A stretch of DNA of 64,000 nt from an uncultured Treponema sp. (GTDB lineage: Bacteria > Spirochaetota > Spirochaetia > Treponematales > Treponemataceae): the NCBI RefSeq assembly GCF_946187725.1, contig NZ_CAMHSK010000001.1:161608-225607 (forward strand), read 5' to 3'. The position numbers were made by a program, and so were the translations under genes. Shown piece after piece: positions 1 to 8,375 of the stretch. The stretch's first letter is position 1. The number at the start of each line of letters is the position of its first letter. The notes under the pieces are model-generated. The model saw nothing but the letters and a program-made list of their open reading frames with translations. It made no database searches and was not told where the DNA came from.

Positions 1-256
1 TGAGGAAAAGGGAAATTCTGAAAAAACTACTCATGAAGTCGCTAAGAAACTTCCGAATTCCAACGGCGTCTATGATATGACCGGAAATGTATGGGAATTG
101 TGCTGGGAGAGAATGGATAACGGTAATCACGTTCGCCGCGGCGGTGGTTTGAGTCAGGAGTATCTTGGACAGTATTCGGTTTCAACCCGTTGGGATATTC
201 CGGCTCATGCAGGCTGGGGTGATGTCGGTTTCCGTATTGTGCAAAAGTCGGAATAG
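1..256 (+). CDS. C-terminal fragment of an SUMF1/formylglycine-generating-enzyme-like domain protein
   Basis: The reading frame is open from base 2 to a TAG at 254-256; the start lies to the left of the window. The last 84 residues carry the hallmarks of the FGE-sulfatase (SUMF1) fold: GVYDMTGNVWE, then a HVRRGGG segment and a closing VGFRIV. In bacteria this C-type-lectin-like domain occurs in true formylglycine-generating enzymes and, more often, in secreted lipoproteins of unknown role. The catalytic cysteines of genuine FGE cannot be judged from this fragment. It runs in the same direction as the sugar operon that follows, but the promoter at 310-338 separates the two. Confidence 0.8.
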   Translation, partial: EEKGNSEKTTHEVAKKLPNSNGVYDMTGNVWELCWERMDNGNHVRRGGGLSQEYLGQYSVSTRWDIPAHAGWGDVGFRIVQKSE

Positions 257-309
257 TGAAGATTTTGTAAAAAATTGTAAAAAAACGAATTAAAAATGCA
301 CAAATTTGC

Positions 310-338
310 TTGACAAATGCTAAAACTGATTTTACACT
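310..338 (+). promoter_or_regulatory. Promoter of the fructan/sugar ABC operon
   Basis: TTGACA (310-315), a 17-bp spacer and TACACT (333-338) give a near-consensus sigma-70 promoter about 50 bp before the first permease. The spacer is largely filled by the first of two palindromic operators, so the promoter looks built for repression. Confidence 0.7.
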
Positions 339-366
339 GTTAGTAGATTTGTAAAATCAGTTTTAC
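321..366 (+). promoter_or_regulatory. Paired palindromic operators of the sugar operon
   Basis: TAAAACTGATTTTA at 321-334 sits between -35 and -10. GTAAAATCAGTTTTAC at 351-366 sits just downstream of the predicted transcription start. Each is a TAAAA-N4-TTTTA palindrome, and the two are inverted copies of one another about 31 bp apart. This size and symmetry fit a LacI/GalR-type repressor, but no such regulator gene is next to it in the window. Repression of uptake and GH32 in the absence of sugar is the inferred role. Confidence 0.65.
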
Positions 367-389
367 AAATGCACAAAAAGGAGACACAC

Positions 390-1286
390 ATGAAATCAAA
401 GACTATGTTGTATGTGCGTGACCATTGGCAGTTGTATGTTATTTTTCTTCTTCCGGCTCTCGCGCTTACGATAATCTTCCGCTATATTCCGATGGGGGGA
501 ATACTGATTGCTTTTCAGGATTACAACCCGATTCGCGGTCTCTTGGGAAGCCGTTGGGTAGGTCTCAAGCATTTTGCTCGTTTTCTTTCATCACCAGATT
601 TTCTTTCTTATCTGTCAAACACGCTTAAATTGAGTGTGTATGGGCTTCTTTGGGGCTTCCCTGTTCCGATTATCCTTGCGCTTTTGCTCAATCGAGTGCA
701 GAGCCCTTCAATCAAGCGGAATGTTCAGCTTGTGCTTTATCTGCCGAACTTCATTTCGGTAATCGTAGTCTGCGGTATCGTGCGAATCTTGCTTTCTGTG
801 ACTGGTCCTGTGAATAATTTCTTCGGAACAAAGATTAATTTCATGGCTGCTCCAGAAGCATTCCGTTCAATTTACATTGCAAGTGGAATCTGGCAGGGAG
901 CAGGCTGGGCTTCGATTATGTACACGGCGGCCCTTGCGAATGTTAACCAGGAGACAAGGGAAGCTGCGATTCTTGACGGAGCGAATATCTTGCAGGAGAT
1001 TCGGGTTGTGGAATGGCCTGCAATCAAGGACATCGCATTGATTCAGTTCATCCTGCAGGCCGGAAACATAATGAGCATCGGTTTTGAGAAAGCCTATGCT
1101 TTGCAGACTGACTTGAACCTTCCTTCTGCGGAAATCATCGCGACTTACGTTTACAAAAAAGGTCTTCTGGACGGCGATTACAGTTTTTCAACGGCGGTCG
1201 GATTGTTCAACACTGTCGTGAATGTAATTATGCTTTTGATTGTAAACAAGACAGTCTCGAAATTGAATGACGAGCAGGGCTTGTAA
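390..1286 (+). CDS. Sugar ABC transporter permease, LplB/YteP type
   Basis: Inner-membrane permease of a carbohydrate uptake ABC system (CUT1; LplB/YteP branch). Six hydrophobic segments are visible. The EAA loop reads EAAILDGANILQEI, the site that docks the ATPase. The open frame reaches back to 369, but ATG 390 is preferred because AAGGAG lies 7 nt before it. That gives 298 residues, normal for the family. It is the first gene of a four-gene operon with the second permease, a binding lipoprotein and a GH32 enzyme, so the cargo is probably a fructose-containing oligosaccharide. No ATPase gene is linked. That is usual for this branch, which relies on a shared MsmX-like ATPase elsewhere. Confidence 0.9.
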   Translation: MKSKTMLYVRDHWQLYVIFLLPALALTIIFRYIPMGGILIAFQDYNPIRGLLGSRWVGLKHFARFLSSPDFLSYLSNTLKLSVYGLLWGFPVPIILALLLNRVQSPSIKRNVQLVLYLPNFISVIVVCGIVRILLSVTGPVNNFFGTKINFMAAPEAFRSIYIASGIWQGAGWASIMYTAALANVNQETREAAILDGANILQEIRVVEWPAIKDIALIQFILQAGNIMSIGFEKAYALQTDLNLPSAEIIATYVYKKGLLDGDYSFSTAVGLFNTVVNVIMLLIVNKTVSKLNDEQGL

Positions 1287-1297
1287 GGAGATTTACC

Positions 1298-2194
1298 ATG
1301 GAAAAAAATCATCTTATTAAGTTAAGTGTTCGTGACCGGGCTATAATCAGAATTGGTTATATTCTTCTTTCGGCTTTCGTGATTTCAATAATTGTGCCTG
1401 TGCTCTACATAATCGTGGCTTCGTTCATTGATCCCGTAACTTTGCAGAATAAAGGCGTCACTTTTGATTTCGACAAATGGACGCTTACGGCTTACGAGCG
1501 GGTTCTCTCAAACAAGGCGATTTGGACCGGCTTTGGCAATGCGATTTTGTATTCGGTTGTCTACACGGCCCTGTCTGTTTTCATCACTTTGCTTGTGGCT
1601 TTTCCGATGTCACGGCCGGATTTCAAGGGACGGAAGTTCTTCAACATCCTCTTCGTGATTACGATGTTCTTCGGCGGCGGTCTGATTCCTACTTACCTTC
1701 TTGTGAGCAATCTCGGAATGGTTAATACAATCTGGGCTGTCGTTCTTCCAGGTGCATTCAGCGTATGGAACATGATTATTGCCCGCACGTATTACAAGGG
1801 TGTTCCAAAGGAATTGCAGGAAGCGGCTTTTGTTGACGGTGCCAGTGAGGTGACATATTTCTTCAAGGTTTTGATGCCTGTCTGTGCTCCGTTGATAATG
1901 GTTCTGTCGTTGTGGCAGTTCGTCGGAATGTGGAACAGCTACTTTGATGCAATGATTTATCTGAATGATTCGGCAAAACAGCCGTTGCAGCTTGTGCTTC
2001 GTTCAATTTTGATTCAGAACCAGCCTGAGTCGGGCATGATTTCTGACATGCAGAGTACTGCGGCACGTGCACAGCTTGCCGAGCTTCTGAAATACGCGAC
2101 AATCATCGTTTCGAGCTTCCCGCTCCTCGTGATGTATCCGTTCTTCCAGAAGTATTTTAATAAAGGAATTTTAATCGGTTCTATCAAGGGCTGA
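1298..2194 (+). CDS. Sugar ABC transporter permease, LplC/YtcP type
   Basis: Second membrane subunit of the same importer; 298 residues with six predicted membrane spans and an EAA-loop motif, QEAAFVDGASEVTYF. The C-terminal FNKGILIGSIKG is the characteristic LplC/YtcP ending and is closely matched by the other LplC-type permease in the window (52350-53243). AAGGAG precedes ATG 1298 by 7 nt, and the gap to the upstream permease is 11 bp, so the two are co-translated in one operon. It should pair with the 390-1286 protein to form the pore. Confidence 0.9.
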   Translation: MEKNHLIKLSVRDRAIIRIGYILLSAFVISIIVPVLYIIVASFIDPVTLQNKGVTFDFDKWTLTAYERVLSNKAIWTGFGNAILYSVVYTALSVFITLLVAFPMSRPDFKGRKFFNILFVITMFFGGGLIPTYLLVSNLGMVNTIWAVVLPGAFSVWNMIIARTYYKGVPKELQEAAFVDGASEVTYFFKVLMPVCAPLIMVLSLWQFVGMWNSYFDAMIYLNDSAKQPLQLVLRSILIQNQPESGMISDMQSTAARAQLAELLKYATIIVSSFPLLVMYPFFQKYFNKGILIGSIKG

Positions 2195-2216
2195 TTAAGA
2201 AAGGCTGGTAATTAAG

Positions 2217-2373
2217 TTGCATCCATGCAACGCCGCTAACGCGGGATTTTAAAGGAGGCATGATAAAAATTACATCCATGTAATTTTTATCACGGCCAAG
2301 TTTTCACCGTTGGCGAAAACTTGCTGATTCGTTGCTTCCATGCAACGCCGCTAACGCGGAGTTTTTAAAGGAG
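2217..2373 (+). repeat. Hairpin-rich duplicated leader between permease and binding-protein genes
   Basis: A block containing CCATGCAACGCCGCTAACGC occurs twice, at about 2217-2257 and 2334-2373, each followed by an A/T-rich stretch and AAAGGAG. Between the copies is a 30-nt perfect palindrome (2262-2291; 14-bp arms starting GATAAAAATTACAT, centre CC) and a second hairpin with AAGTTTTC/GAAAACTT arms (about 2298-2322). Small CCGC-TAAC-GCGG hairpins lie in both copies. The block looks like a duplicated 5' leader of the binding-protein gene with an inserted hairpin. It may stabilise the downstream mRNA and raise binding-protein output over the permeases. Confidence 0.6.
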
Positions 2374-2378
2374 AAAAT

Positions 2379-4052
2379 ATGAAAAAAAATCAGAAAATGG
2401 CTTTTGCTCTTGCGGCACTGGCTTTTGGTACGAGTCTTTTTTTGGGCTGTAAAGACAAAAATGTGTCTTTGAACAGCGGTGATATTCAGAAAGTTGACCC
2501 GAATGAACTCGCTTTCCCTCTTAAACAAAAAACTGTGATTACAGGTCTTACGAGCTTTCCGCCAAACACAGAATCAAATCCGAACAACAGGACGATTTTC
2601 CGCCGCTTGCAGGAAAAAACAAACGTTGAGGTAAAATGGACTGCAATCCAGAGCGACCAGTGGAATGATAAAATCACCCTGGCAATGGCAAACCCGAAGA
2701 CTCTTGCTGATTTCGTATTCAACGCAAGCTTCAACGATTCGAGCCTCTTGAAATATGCCGATCAGGGAATCATCATTCCGCTCGAAGGCTACATCGATTC
2801 GTATATGCCGAATTTAAAGGCTGTTTTCGACAAATATCCTGAATACCGGGCGATGTGTACTGACTCAAACGGTCACATCTGGGGCTTGCCATGGATTGAG
2901 CAGCTTGGTTCTGGCAAAGAAGCAATTCAGGTTATCGACAACATGAGCTTCATCAACAAAAAATGGCTCGATGCTCTTGGGCTGAAAGTTCCTAATACAA
3001 TAGAAGAATTTGAAAAGGTTTTGCTTGAATTCAAAAACAAAGCAAGTATTCTTCAAACAAAATTTAAAATCGACGGAAGCATAATCCCGATGTCTTTCAT
3101 CATGAACGATGGCGGACAGGATCCTTATGTTCTTATCAATGGTTTTGGCGAGGGCTACGGTGATGCAGACAAAGGTCGTCATATCGCAGTTACTGACAAC
3201 CGCAAGGTTATTTGCAGCGCGACACAGGAAGGATTCAAAAAAGGAACGGCATGGCTTCACAAATTGTACGAGCAGGGCTTGATTGACCCAGAGGCATTCA
3301 CACAGGAATGGTCAACTTATGTCTCAAAAGGAAAATCTGGTCGTTACGGTGTGTGCTTCAGCTGGGATGTCGCAAACATTGCGAACCTTGCCGACTGGGT
3401 TCCTCTTCCGGTACTTAAAGCTGATGTCAAAAATCTTACTGCTCAGAACGGCTCATTCACCAGTGGTTTTGACCGTGGCCGATGCGTCGTTACTGCGGTC
3501 GCAAAAAATCCGGCTTTGGTTTGTGCCTGGCTTGACCAGATGTACGATCCGTTCCAGTCTCCACAGAACAACTGGGGAACTTATGGCGAGGACGATGAAT
3601 TCGACATCTTCGTTCTTGGAAAAAACAAAGCTGGCAAAGATATGCTTAAACACGCTCCGTTGGGAAGTGCTTCTCCTGTTGAAGTTCGTGAGGCAGAGAG
3701 CGTAAACGGCCCGCTTGCGATTCTTGATGAATATTATGGCGTTTATGTTACTTGCCCGGACGATGCAAAATACCGACTTGATTGGATAAAAGATTACTTC
3801 ACTCCGGATGTGAACGAAAAATATGTCTATCCGAATGTATTTATGACTCGTGAGGATACGGAAGAAGTTTCAAATATTCAGGCAGATGTCAGCAAGGCTA
3901 TTAATACCGCAAAATCTGACTGGGTAATGAACGGATTCACGGATCAGGATTGGGAAAATTTCAAGAAAAAGCTTGAATCATACAAACTCGACAAGCTTCT
4001 TTCAATTTTCCAGAAATATCTCGATTCATATTACGCAAATATTGAAAACTAG
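2379..4052 (+). CDS. Extracellular sugar-binding lipoprotein (LplA/YtcQ-like)
   Basis: Solute-binding protein of the fructan-type ABC importer, 557 residues. The N-terminus is a lipoprotein signal: a KKNQK n-region, a hydrophobic core and the lipobox LFLGC with Cys24. It should therefore be anchored to the outer face of the inner membrane. The body fits the long (about 500-560 residue) family-1 extracellular solute-binding proteins that accompany LplB/LplC permeases. An AAAGGAG motif lies 8 nt before ATG 2379. It is followed 12 bp later by the GH32 gene, supporting a fructose-containing ligand; the exact ligand is inferred only from that neighbour. Confidence 0.88.
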   Translation: MKKNQKMAFALAALAFGTSLFLGCKDKNVSLNSGDIQKVDPNELAFPLKQKTVITGLTSFPPNTESNPNNRTIFRRLQEKTNVEVKWTAIQSDQWNDKITLAMANPKTLADFVFNASFNDSSLLKYADQGIIIPLEGYIDSYMPNLKAVFDKYPEYRAMCTDSNGHIWGLPWIEQLGSGKEAIQVIDNMSFINKKWLDALGLKVPNTIEEFEKVLLEFKNKASILQTKFKIDGSIIPMSFIMNDGGQDPYVLINGFGEGYGDADKGRHIAVTDNRKVICSATQEGFKKGTAWLHKLYEQGLIDPEAFTQEWSTYVSKGKSGRYGVCFSWDVANIANLADWVPLPVLKADVKNLTAQNGSFTSGFDRGRCVVTAVAKNPALVCAWLDQMYDPFQSPQNNWGTYGEDDEFDIFVLGKNKAGKDMLKHAPLGSASPVEVREAESVNGPLAILDEYYGVYVTCPDDAKYRLDWIKDYFTPDVNEKYVYPNVFMTREDTEEVSNIQADVSKAINTAKSDWVMNGFTDQDWENFKKKLESYKLDKLLSIFQKYLDSYYANIEN

Positions 4053-4064
4053 CAGAGGATTTTT

Positions 4065-5540
4065 ATGAGCGAATTGTTGCAGAAAGCACGAAATTATGAG
4101 AGCAAGGCTGCTGCTTCCATTGCGGCTAAGGACAGACCGGCTTTTCATCTGACCCCGCTTTGCGGCTGGATGAACGACCCGAACGGATTTTCATATTACG
4201 ACGGAAAATACCACCTTTTCTATCAGTATAATCCGTATGATATTCATTGGAATACAATGCACTGGGGGCACGCGGTAAGTTCGGATCTTTTGCACTGGGA
4301 GTACCTCCCGGCTGCTCTTGCTCCTGATGAGAGCTATGACTGCAACGGTTGTTTTTCTGGAAGTGCAATTGAGCTTTCAGATAAAACTCATCTGCTGATT
4401 TATACTGGCGTAAAACAGTATAAATTGCCGGATGGGTCTCTGCGAGATGCTCAGGTTCAGTGTTTGGCCGTTGGTGACGGACAGAATTATCGCAAATACG
4501 AAAAAAATCCTGTGATTGATGCTTCAAAATTGCCGGAAGGAGCGAGCAAGGCGGATTTCCGTGACCCGCGAATCTGGCAACTCTCAGACGGAAGATTTTG
4601 TTGCGCGGTTGCGAGCAGGCCTTCTGACGGCAGCGGTCAGATTCTGCTCTATGTAAGTTCCGACGGCTTTGACTGGACCTTTTGGACTGTCCTTGACTCA
4701 AACAAAAATCGCTTCGGAAAAATGTGGGAATGCCCGGATTTTTTCAAGCTTGGCGAAAAATATCTGCTTCTCGTAAGCCCGCAGGATATGCTCGCTGAAG
4801 GTGAATTCAATAACGGAAACGGAACGCTTTGCCTTATCGGAACATTTGATGAAAAAACAGGAAAATTCTGCGAGGAAGGAAAGCAGATTATCGATGGCGG
4901 CATGGATTTTTATGCTCCCCAGTCCGTTCAGACACCAGACGGCAGAAGAATAATGATTGGCTGGTTGCAGAACTGGGATACTTGTTCCATAAGGGAAGCC
5001 GGTTCTCCGTGGGCAGGACAAATGTCGGTTCCGCGCGAAGTTTTTGTAAAGAACGGAAGAATGTGGCAAAAACCAGCCGTGGAATTTGATAACCTTCGTA
5101 AGAATGAGGTTTCTTTCAATAATGTCAGTCTGAATTCAAACCGAATGAGTTTTGATGAGGTGAAAGGCCGCGTGCTTGATATGGAAGTCAAAATCTCGCC
5201 GGATGCTGATTGCTATTCCTGCACGGTAAGGTTTGCCGAAGATAAAAACTTCCACACAGATTTGATTTATCGCATTCACGAGCACACGCTTACGATTGAC
5301 CGAAGATATTCCGGGACTCGGCGTGCTCTTATGCACACTCAGGTATGCAAAATCCTTAATGATTCAAAAGATTTGAATTTAAGAATCGTCCTTGACAAGA
5401 ACAGCATTGAAGTCTTTTTGAACGGAGGCGAGCAGGCAATGACTTGCGCAATTTATACTCCGCAAGAAGCAGAAGGAATCTCATTCATCGCTGATGGAAA
5501 GGCCTGTCTGGATTTAAAAAAATATTCGTTGAAAGTGTGA
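4065..5540 (+). CDS. Glycoside hydrolase family 32 beta-fructosidase
   Basis: Hydrolyses beta-fructosidic bonds (sucrose, sucrose-6-phosphate or fructo-oligosaccharides). All three GH32 signature sites are present: WMNDPNG with the nucleophile Asp38, FRDPR near residue 166 with the transition-state Asp, and WECPDF near residue 221 with the acid/base Glu. The N-terminal five-bladed propeller is followed by a beta-sandwich from about residue 340. There is no signal peptide, so it works in the cytoplasm on imported sugar. The length of 491 is typical. An AGAGGA motif precedes ATG 4065. It is the last gene of the operon; invertase versus fructan-oligosaccharide hydrolase cannot be decided from sequence alone. 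Confidence 0.93.
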   Translation: MSELLQKARNYESKAAASIAAKDRPAFHLTPLCGWMNDPNGFSYYDGKYHLFYQYNPYDIHWNTMHWGHAVSSDLLHWEYLPAALAPDESYDCNGCFSGSAIELSDKTHLLIYTGVKQYKLPDGSLRDAQVQCLAVGDGQNYRKYEKNPVIDASKLPEGASKADFRDPRIWQLSDGRFCCAVASRPSDGSGQILLYVSSDGFDWTFWTVLDSNKNRFGKMWECPDFFKLGEKYLLLVSPQDMLAEGEFNNGNGTLCLIGTFDEKTGKFCEEGKQIIDGGMDFYAPQSVQTPDGRRIMIGWLQNWDTCSIREAGSPWAGQMSVPREVFVKNGRMWQKPAVEFDNLRKNEVSFNNVSLNSNRMSFDEVKGRVLDMEVKISPDADCYSCTVRFAEDKNFHTDLIYRIHEHTLTIDRRYSGTRRALMHTQVCKILNDSKDLNLRIVLDKNSIEVFLNGGEQAMTCAIYTPQEAEGISFIADGKACLDLKKYSLKV

Positions 5541-5580
5541 AAATAAATTCCCTGGGAATAAAAATAGAATTCAATTTTCG

Positions 5581-5666
5581 ATGCGGATGAACGCAGATTC
5601 ACGCAGATTTATAAACTATAAGTAATCTGCGTTTATCTGTGTCTATCTGCGTCCAATTTATAGTTT
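5581..5666. repeat. Palindromic array of about 11-nt ACGCAGAT units; probable bidirectional terminator
   Basis: Three units of the form ATGCGGATGA / ACGCAGATTC / ACGCAGATTT are followed by an A/T spacer and then three inverted units (AATCTGCGTTT, ATCTGTGTCT, ATCTGCGTCC). The core arms ACGCAGATT (5601-5609) and AATCTGCGT (5624-5632) are perfect. AAACTATAA (5613-5621) also pairs with TTATAGTTT (5658-5666). It lies between the convergent GH32 and proS genes, where a bidirectional stop is expected. Confidence 0.6.
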
Positions 5667-5667
5667 T

Positions 5668-7491
5668 TTATCCGTTCAAGCGTGCAAGTTCTGCCTTAAC
5701 GAACTCTTCTGCCTTTTTGGCGGCTTCGCTGGCTGGAACAAGCTCGGCCTTTTCGGCACTTCTTGGCTTGAACTCAACGTTCGGAAGATTTTTGTCACCG
5801 ACTGTGATTCTAAGCGGAATTCCGATAAGCTCCATGTCGGCGAATTTAACGCCTGGTCGCTCATTTCGGTCGTCAAGAAGGACTTCGATTCCGGCGGCTT
5901 TGAGAGCTTCGTAAATCTTGTCGGCTTCTTCTTTCATTGCGCCTTCGTAGCGGATTGGAACGATACAAACCTGGAAAGGAGCCACTGTCATCGGCCAGAT
6001 AATTCCGTGGTCGTCGTTGTTTGCCTCGATGATTGAAGCGAGAGTGCGGTCAACACCGATTCCGTAGCAGCCCATTGTCGGGATTGCAGGCTTTCCGTTC
6101 TCGGCAAGGAAAGTTACCTTCATTGATTTTGTGTATTTCTGACCGAGCTTGAAGATGTGTCCAAGCTCATTTCCCTTTTTCTGGTAGAAAGTCTCGCCGC
6201 AGCAGGCACATTTGTCGCCTTCTTTTGCAAGGCGCACGTCAGCTGCCATGTATGGTGTGAAATCACGGCCTGGCTCGATGTGCTTTACATGGAATCCGTC
6301 TTTTCCGGCTCCTGCGATTGCGTCATGAATCTGAGCCTCGAAAGTGCCGTCTTCTTTTGCAGTCATGATTGAAAGGTCTGTGATAATCGGGCAGTTTACT
6401 TTGCGCGGACCAACGAAACCGTGAGAAGCGCCGCTCATTGCAACAACTTCCTCTGGTTCTGCCAGCTCTACTTCGCTTGCCTTTACAAGACCTGCAAGTT
6501 TTGCTTCGTTTGCATCCAGATCACCACGGATAAGAACGCAGAAGAATGCCGTCGGGTAGTAATCGCCTGCCGGATCCTTTACGCGCTCCCATTTTTCACA
6601 TCCCGGAACTTTTGAAAGGTCAAGCGCACAGTTTGTTGCTTTGTAAATGAGCGCCTTGATGAAAGTTTTTGGAGAAGCGTTGAAGAACTTTTCCATGTCT
6701 TCGATTGAGAAAACGTTTGGTGTGGCAACTTCTTCCGGAGCGGCATCTGTTTTAACAGAAGGTGGATTGTCCTGTGCGCAGGCAGCCTTCTCTGCATTTG
6801 CGGCGTATCCACATTTTGGACAAATGATGAGTGTGTCGTCACCGATTGGAGACTCAACCATGAACTCTTCTGAGCCGCTTCCGCCCATTGCGCCTGAGTC
6901 AGCCTTTACAGGAATGATTTTGAGTCCGAGTCGCTTGAAAATCTTGTGGTAAGCCTTAGCGTACTCTTCGTAAGTTTCGTCCAAAGACTCCTGAGTTGCG
7001 TGCATTGAGTAAGCGTCCATCATGATGAACTCTCGGCCGCGCATTACGCCGTATCGGGGGCGGATTTCATCGCGGTATTTTGTGTTAATCTGATAGAGGT
7101 TTACAGGAAGCTGCTTGTATGAGTCGAGACCGTCACGAACGATTGCAGTGTAAGCTTCTTCGGCTGTAGGAGAAACAACCATGTCCTGCTCGCCGCGGTT
7201 TTTTGCCTTGAGCATCTGAGGGCCCATTGTTTCCCATCGGCCAGATTCCTTCCAGATTTCGCCCGGAACGATTACAGTTGATTTGAATTCAAGCGCGCCA
7301 GACTCGTCAAGTTCTTCGCGGATAATTTGTTCAAGTTTATAAAGAGAGCGGACGCCCAAAGGAAGATAAGTGTAAAGTCCGTTTCCAAGTTTGCGTGTGA
7401 TTCCAGCCCGAAGCATGAGTTTGTGGCTGGCGATTACAGCCTCACTAGGAGCTTCGCGGAGTGTCGAAAGATAGAATTTAGATGTTTTCAT
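5668..7491 (-). CDS. proS: Prolyl-tRNA synthetase, bacterial type with insertion domain
   Basis: Charges tRNA-Pro with proline (class II aminoacyl-tRNA synthetase). The 607-residue length and the long insertion between motifs 2 and 3 identify the bacterial ProS type, in which the insertion is a YbaK-like editing domain that hydrolyses Ala-tRNA-Pro. Motif 2 is seen as RDEIRPRYGVMRGREFIM, motif 3 as GCYGIGVDRTLA, and an anticodon-binding domain follows (about residues 490-607). No ribosome-binding site precedes ATG 7491. A promoter sits directly upstream, so the transcript is predicted to be leaderless. It is separated from the peptide-ABC operon by 71 bp. Confidence 0.96.
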   Translation of the reverse strand: MKTSKFYLSTLREAPSEAVIASHKLMLRAGITRKLGNGLYTYLPLGVRSLYKLEQIIREELDESGALEFKSTVIVPGEIWKESGRWETMGPQMLKAKNRGEQDMVVSPTAEEAYTAIVRDGLDSYKQLPVNLYQINTKYRDEIRPRYGVMRGREFIMMDAYSMHATQESLDETYEEYAKAYHKIFKRLGLKIIPVKADSGAMGGSGSEEFMVESPIGDDTLIICPKCGYAANAEKAACAQDNPPSVKTDAAPEEVATPNVFSIEDMEKFFNASPKTFIKALIYKATNCALDLSKVPGCEKWERVKDPAGDYYPTAFFCVLIRGDLDANEAKLAGLVKASEVELAEPEEVVAMSGASHGFVGPRKVNCPIITDLSIMTAKEDGTFEAQIHDAIAGAGKDGFHVKHIEPGRDFTPYMAADVRLAKEGDKCACCGETFYQKKGNELGHIFKLGQKYTKSMKVTFLAENGKPAIPTMGCYGIGVDRTLASIIEANNDDHGIIWPMTVAPFQVCIVPIRYEGAMKEEADKIYEALKAAGIEVLLDDRNERPGVKFADMELIGIPLRITVGDKNLPNVEFKPRSAEKAELVPASEAAKKAEEFVKAELARLNG

Positions 7492-7498
7492 AGAAGAT

Positions 7499-7527
7499 AT
7501 TTTATTGAAATTTGCAGCGAGTTACAA
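7499..7527 (-). promoter_or_regulatory. proS promoter, predicted leaderless
   Basis: On the minus strand TTGTAA (7522-7527), a 17-bp spacer and TAAAAT (7499-7504) end 7 nt before the proS ATG. Transcription would start at or next to the start codon. There is no Shine-Dalgarno sequence in between. Confidence 0.6.
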
Positions 7528-7562
7528 CAGAAGAAGAAAATAAGGCTTGTTCTACTCTCTGT

Positions 7563-8375
7563 CTATCTTTTCGAAGTCTCGCACTCCATTATGCCGTCCG
7601 CAAGAAGGTTGAATGCTGTGACCATGCTGCTCAGGCAAATGGCTGGAACTAAAACGCCGACTGGATTTCGGAAGATGAATCTTTGTGCATCGTTCAACAT
7701 TCTGCCAAAACTTGGGGCAGGCGGTCGGATTCCCAATCCGAGGTAGCTCAGACCTGATTCGCTCAAAATTGCCAGGGCGAATGAAAGCGCACAGGTCACA
7801 AGAATCTCTGGAAGAATGTTCGGTAAAATGTGAATCAGCATGATTCGAAGGTGACTTGCTCCACGGGAACGGGCAGCTTTTACGAAAAGGGCATTTTTGT
7901 GCTTCATGAAGCTTGAACGCGTGATTCTTGTGAAGCGGGGAACGCTCATTATGCACAAGGCAAGCAGTGTAATCTTAGTGTTAGAACCGAAAACTGCAAT
8001 CAGCATCAGTGCAAGAAGAATGCCTGGGAACGACATTTGAACGGTAACGAGCTTTTGAATTATCGTGTCCGTGATTCCGCCAAAATAACCGGAAATTGAA
8101 CCGAGTAAAAAACCTGAAATGCAGCCGAAAATCATCACGGTCAGGCCGATTCCGAAGGAAATCCTGATTCCGACAAGAATTCGTGAAAAAACATCGCGAC
8201 CCAAATGGTCTGTGCCGAGAAGGTGTTTTGTTGAAAAAGAAGCGAATTTGTTCGAGGTGTCCGTAAAATCAGCTTCGTATGGAAGATAGAAAAATCCCAG
8301 AAAAGTCAGCAAAAGAAAGAAAGCAATTATGCAAAATCCGATTAAAAAAGACTTGTTCGCGAAATACTTTTTCAT
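7563..8375 (-). CDS. Peptide ABC transporter permease, OppC/DppC type
   Basis: Inner-membrane subunit of a peptide/nickel-class (PepT) ABC importer; 270 residues. Five to six hydrophobic spans are visible, with the N-terminal OppC extension and DHLGRDVFSRIL, a family hallmark. An EAA-loop equivalent (FVKAARSRGASHLRIM) contacts the ATPase. Its ATG overlaps the end of the OppB-type gene by 4 nt, which points to translational coupling. It is the last gene of the minD-lgt-oppABC-like operon. OppD and OppF ATPases are not linked here. Confidence 0.92.
   Translation of the reverse strand: MKKYFANKSFLIGFCIIAFFLLLTFLGFFYLPYEADFTDTSNKFASFSTKHLLGTDHLGRDVFSRILVGIRISFGIGLTVMIFGCISGFLLGSISGYFGGITDTIIQKLVTVQMSFPGILLALMLIAVFGSNTKITLLALCIMSVPRFTRITRSSFMKHKNALFVKAARSRGASHLRIMLIHILPNILPEILVTCALSFALAILSESGLSYLGLGIRPPAPSFGRMLNDAQRFIFRNPVGVLVPAICLSSMVTAFNLLADGIMECETSKR

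Noticed and set aside
2260..2283. Seven-codon frame after AAAGGAGG (MIKITSM)
   Set aside because: The ribosome-binding site is only about 1 nt from the ATG and the frame is entirely the palindrome, so it is more likely RNA structure.
4126..4701. Long minus-strand frame opposite the GH32 gene
   Set aside because: It lies wholly against a clear GH32 gene, has a low-complexity basic composition and no ribosome-binding site; a shadow frame.
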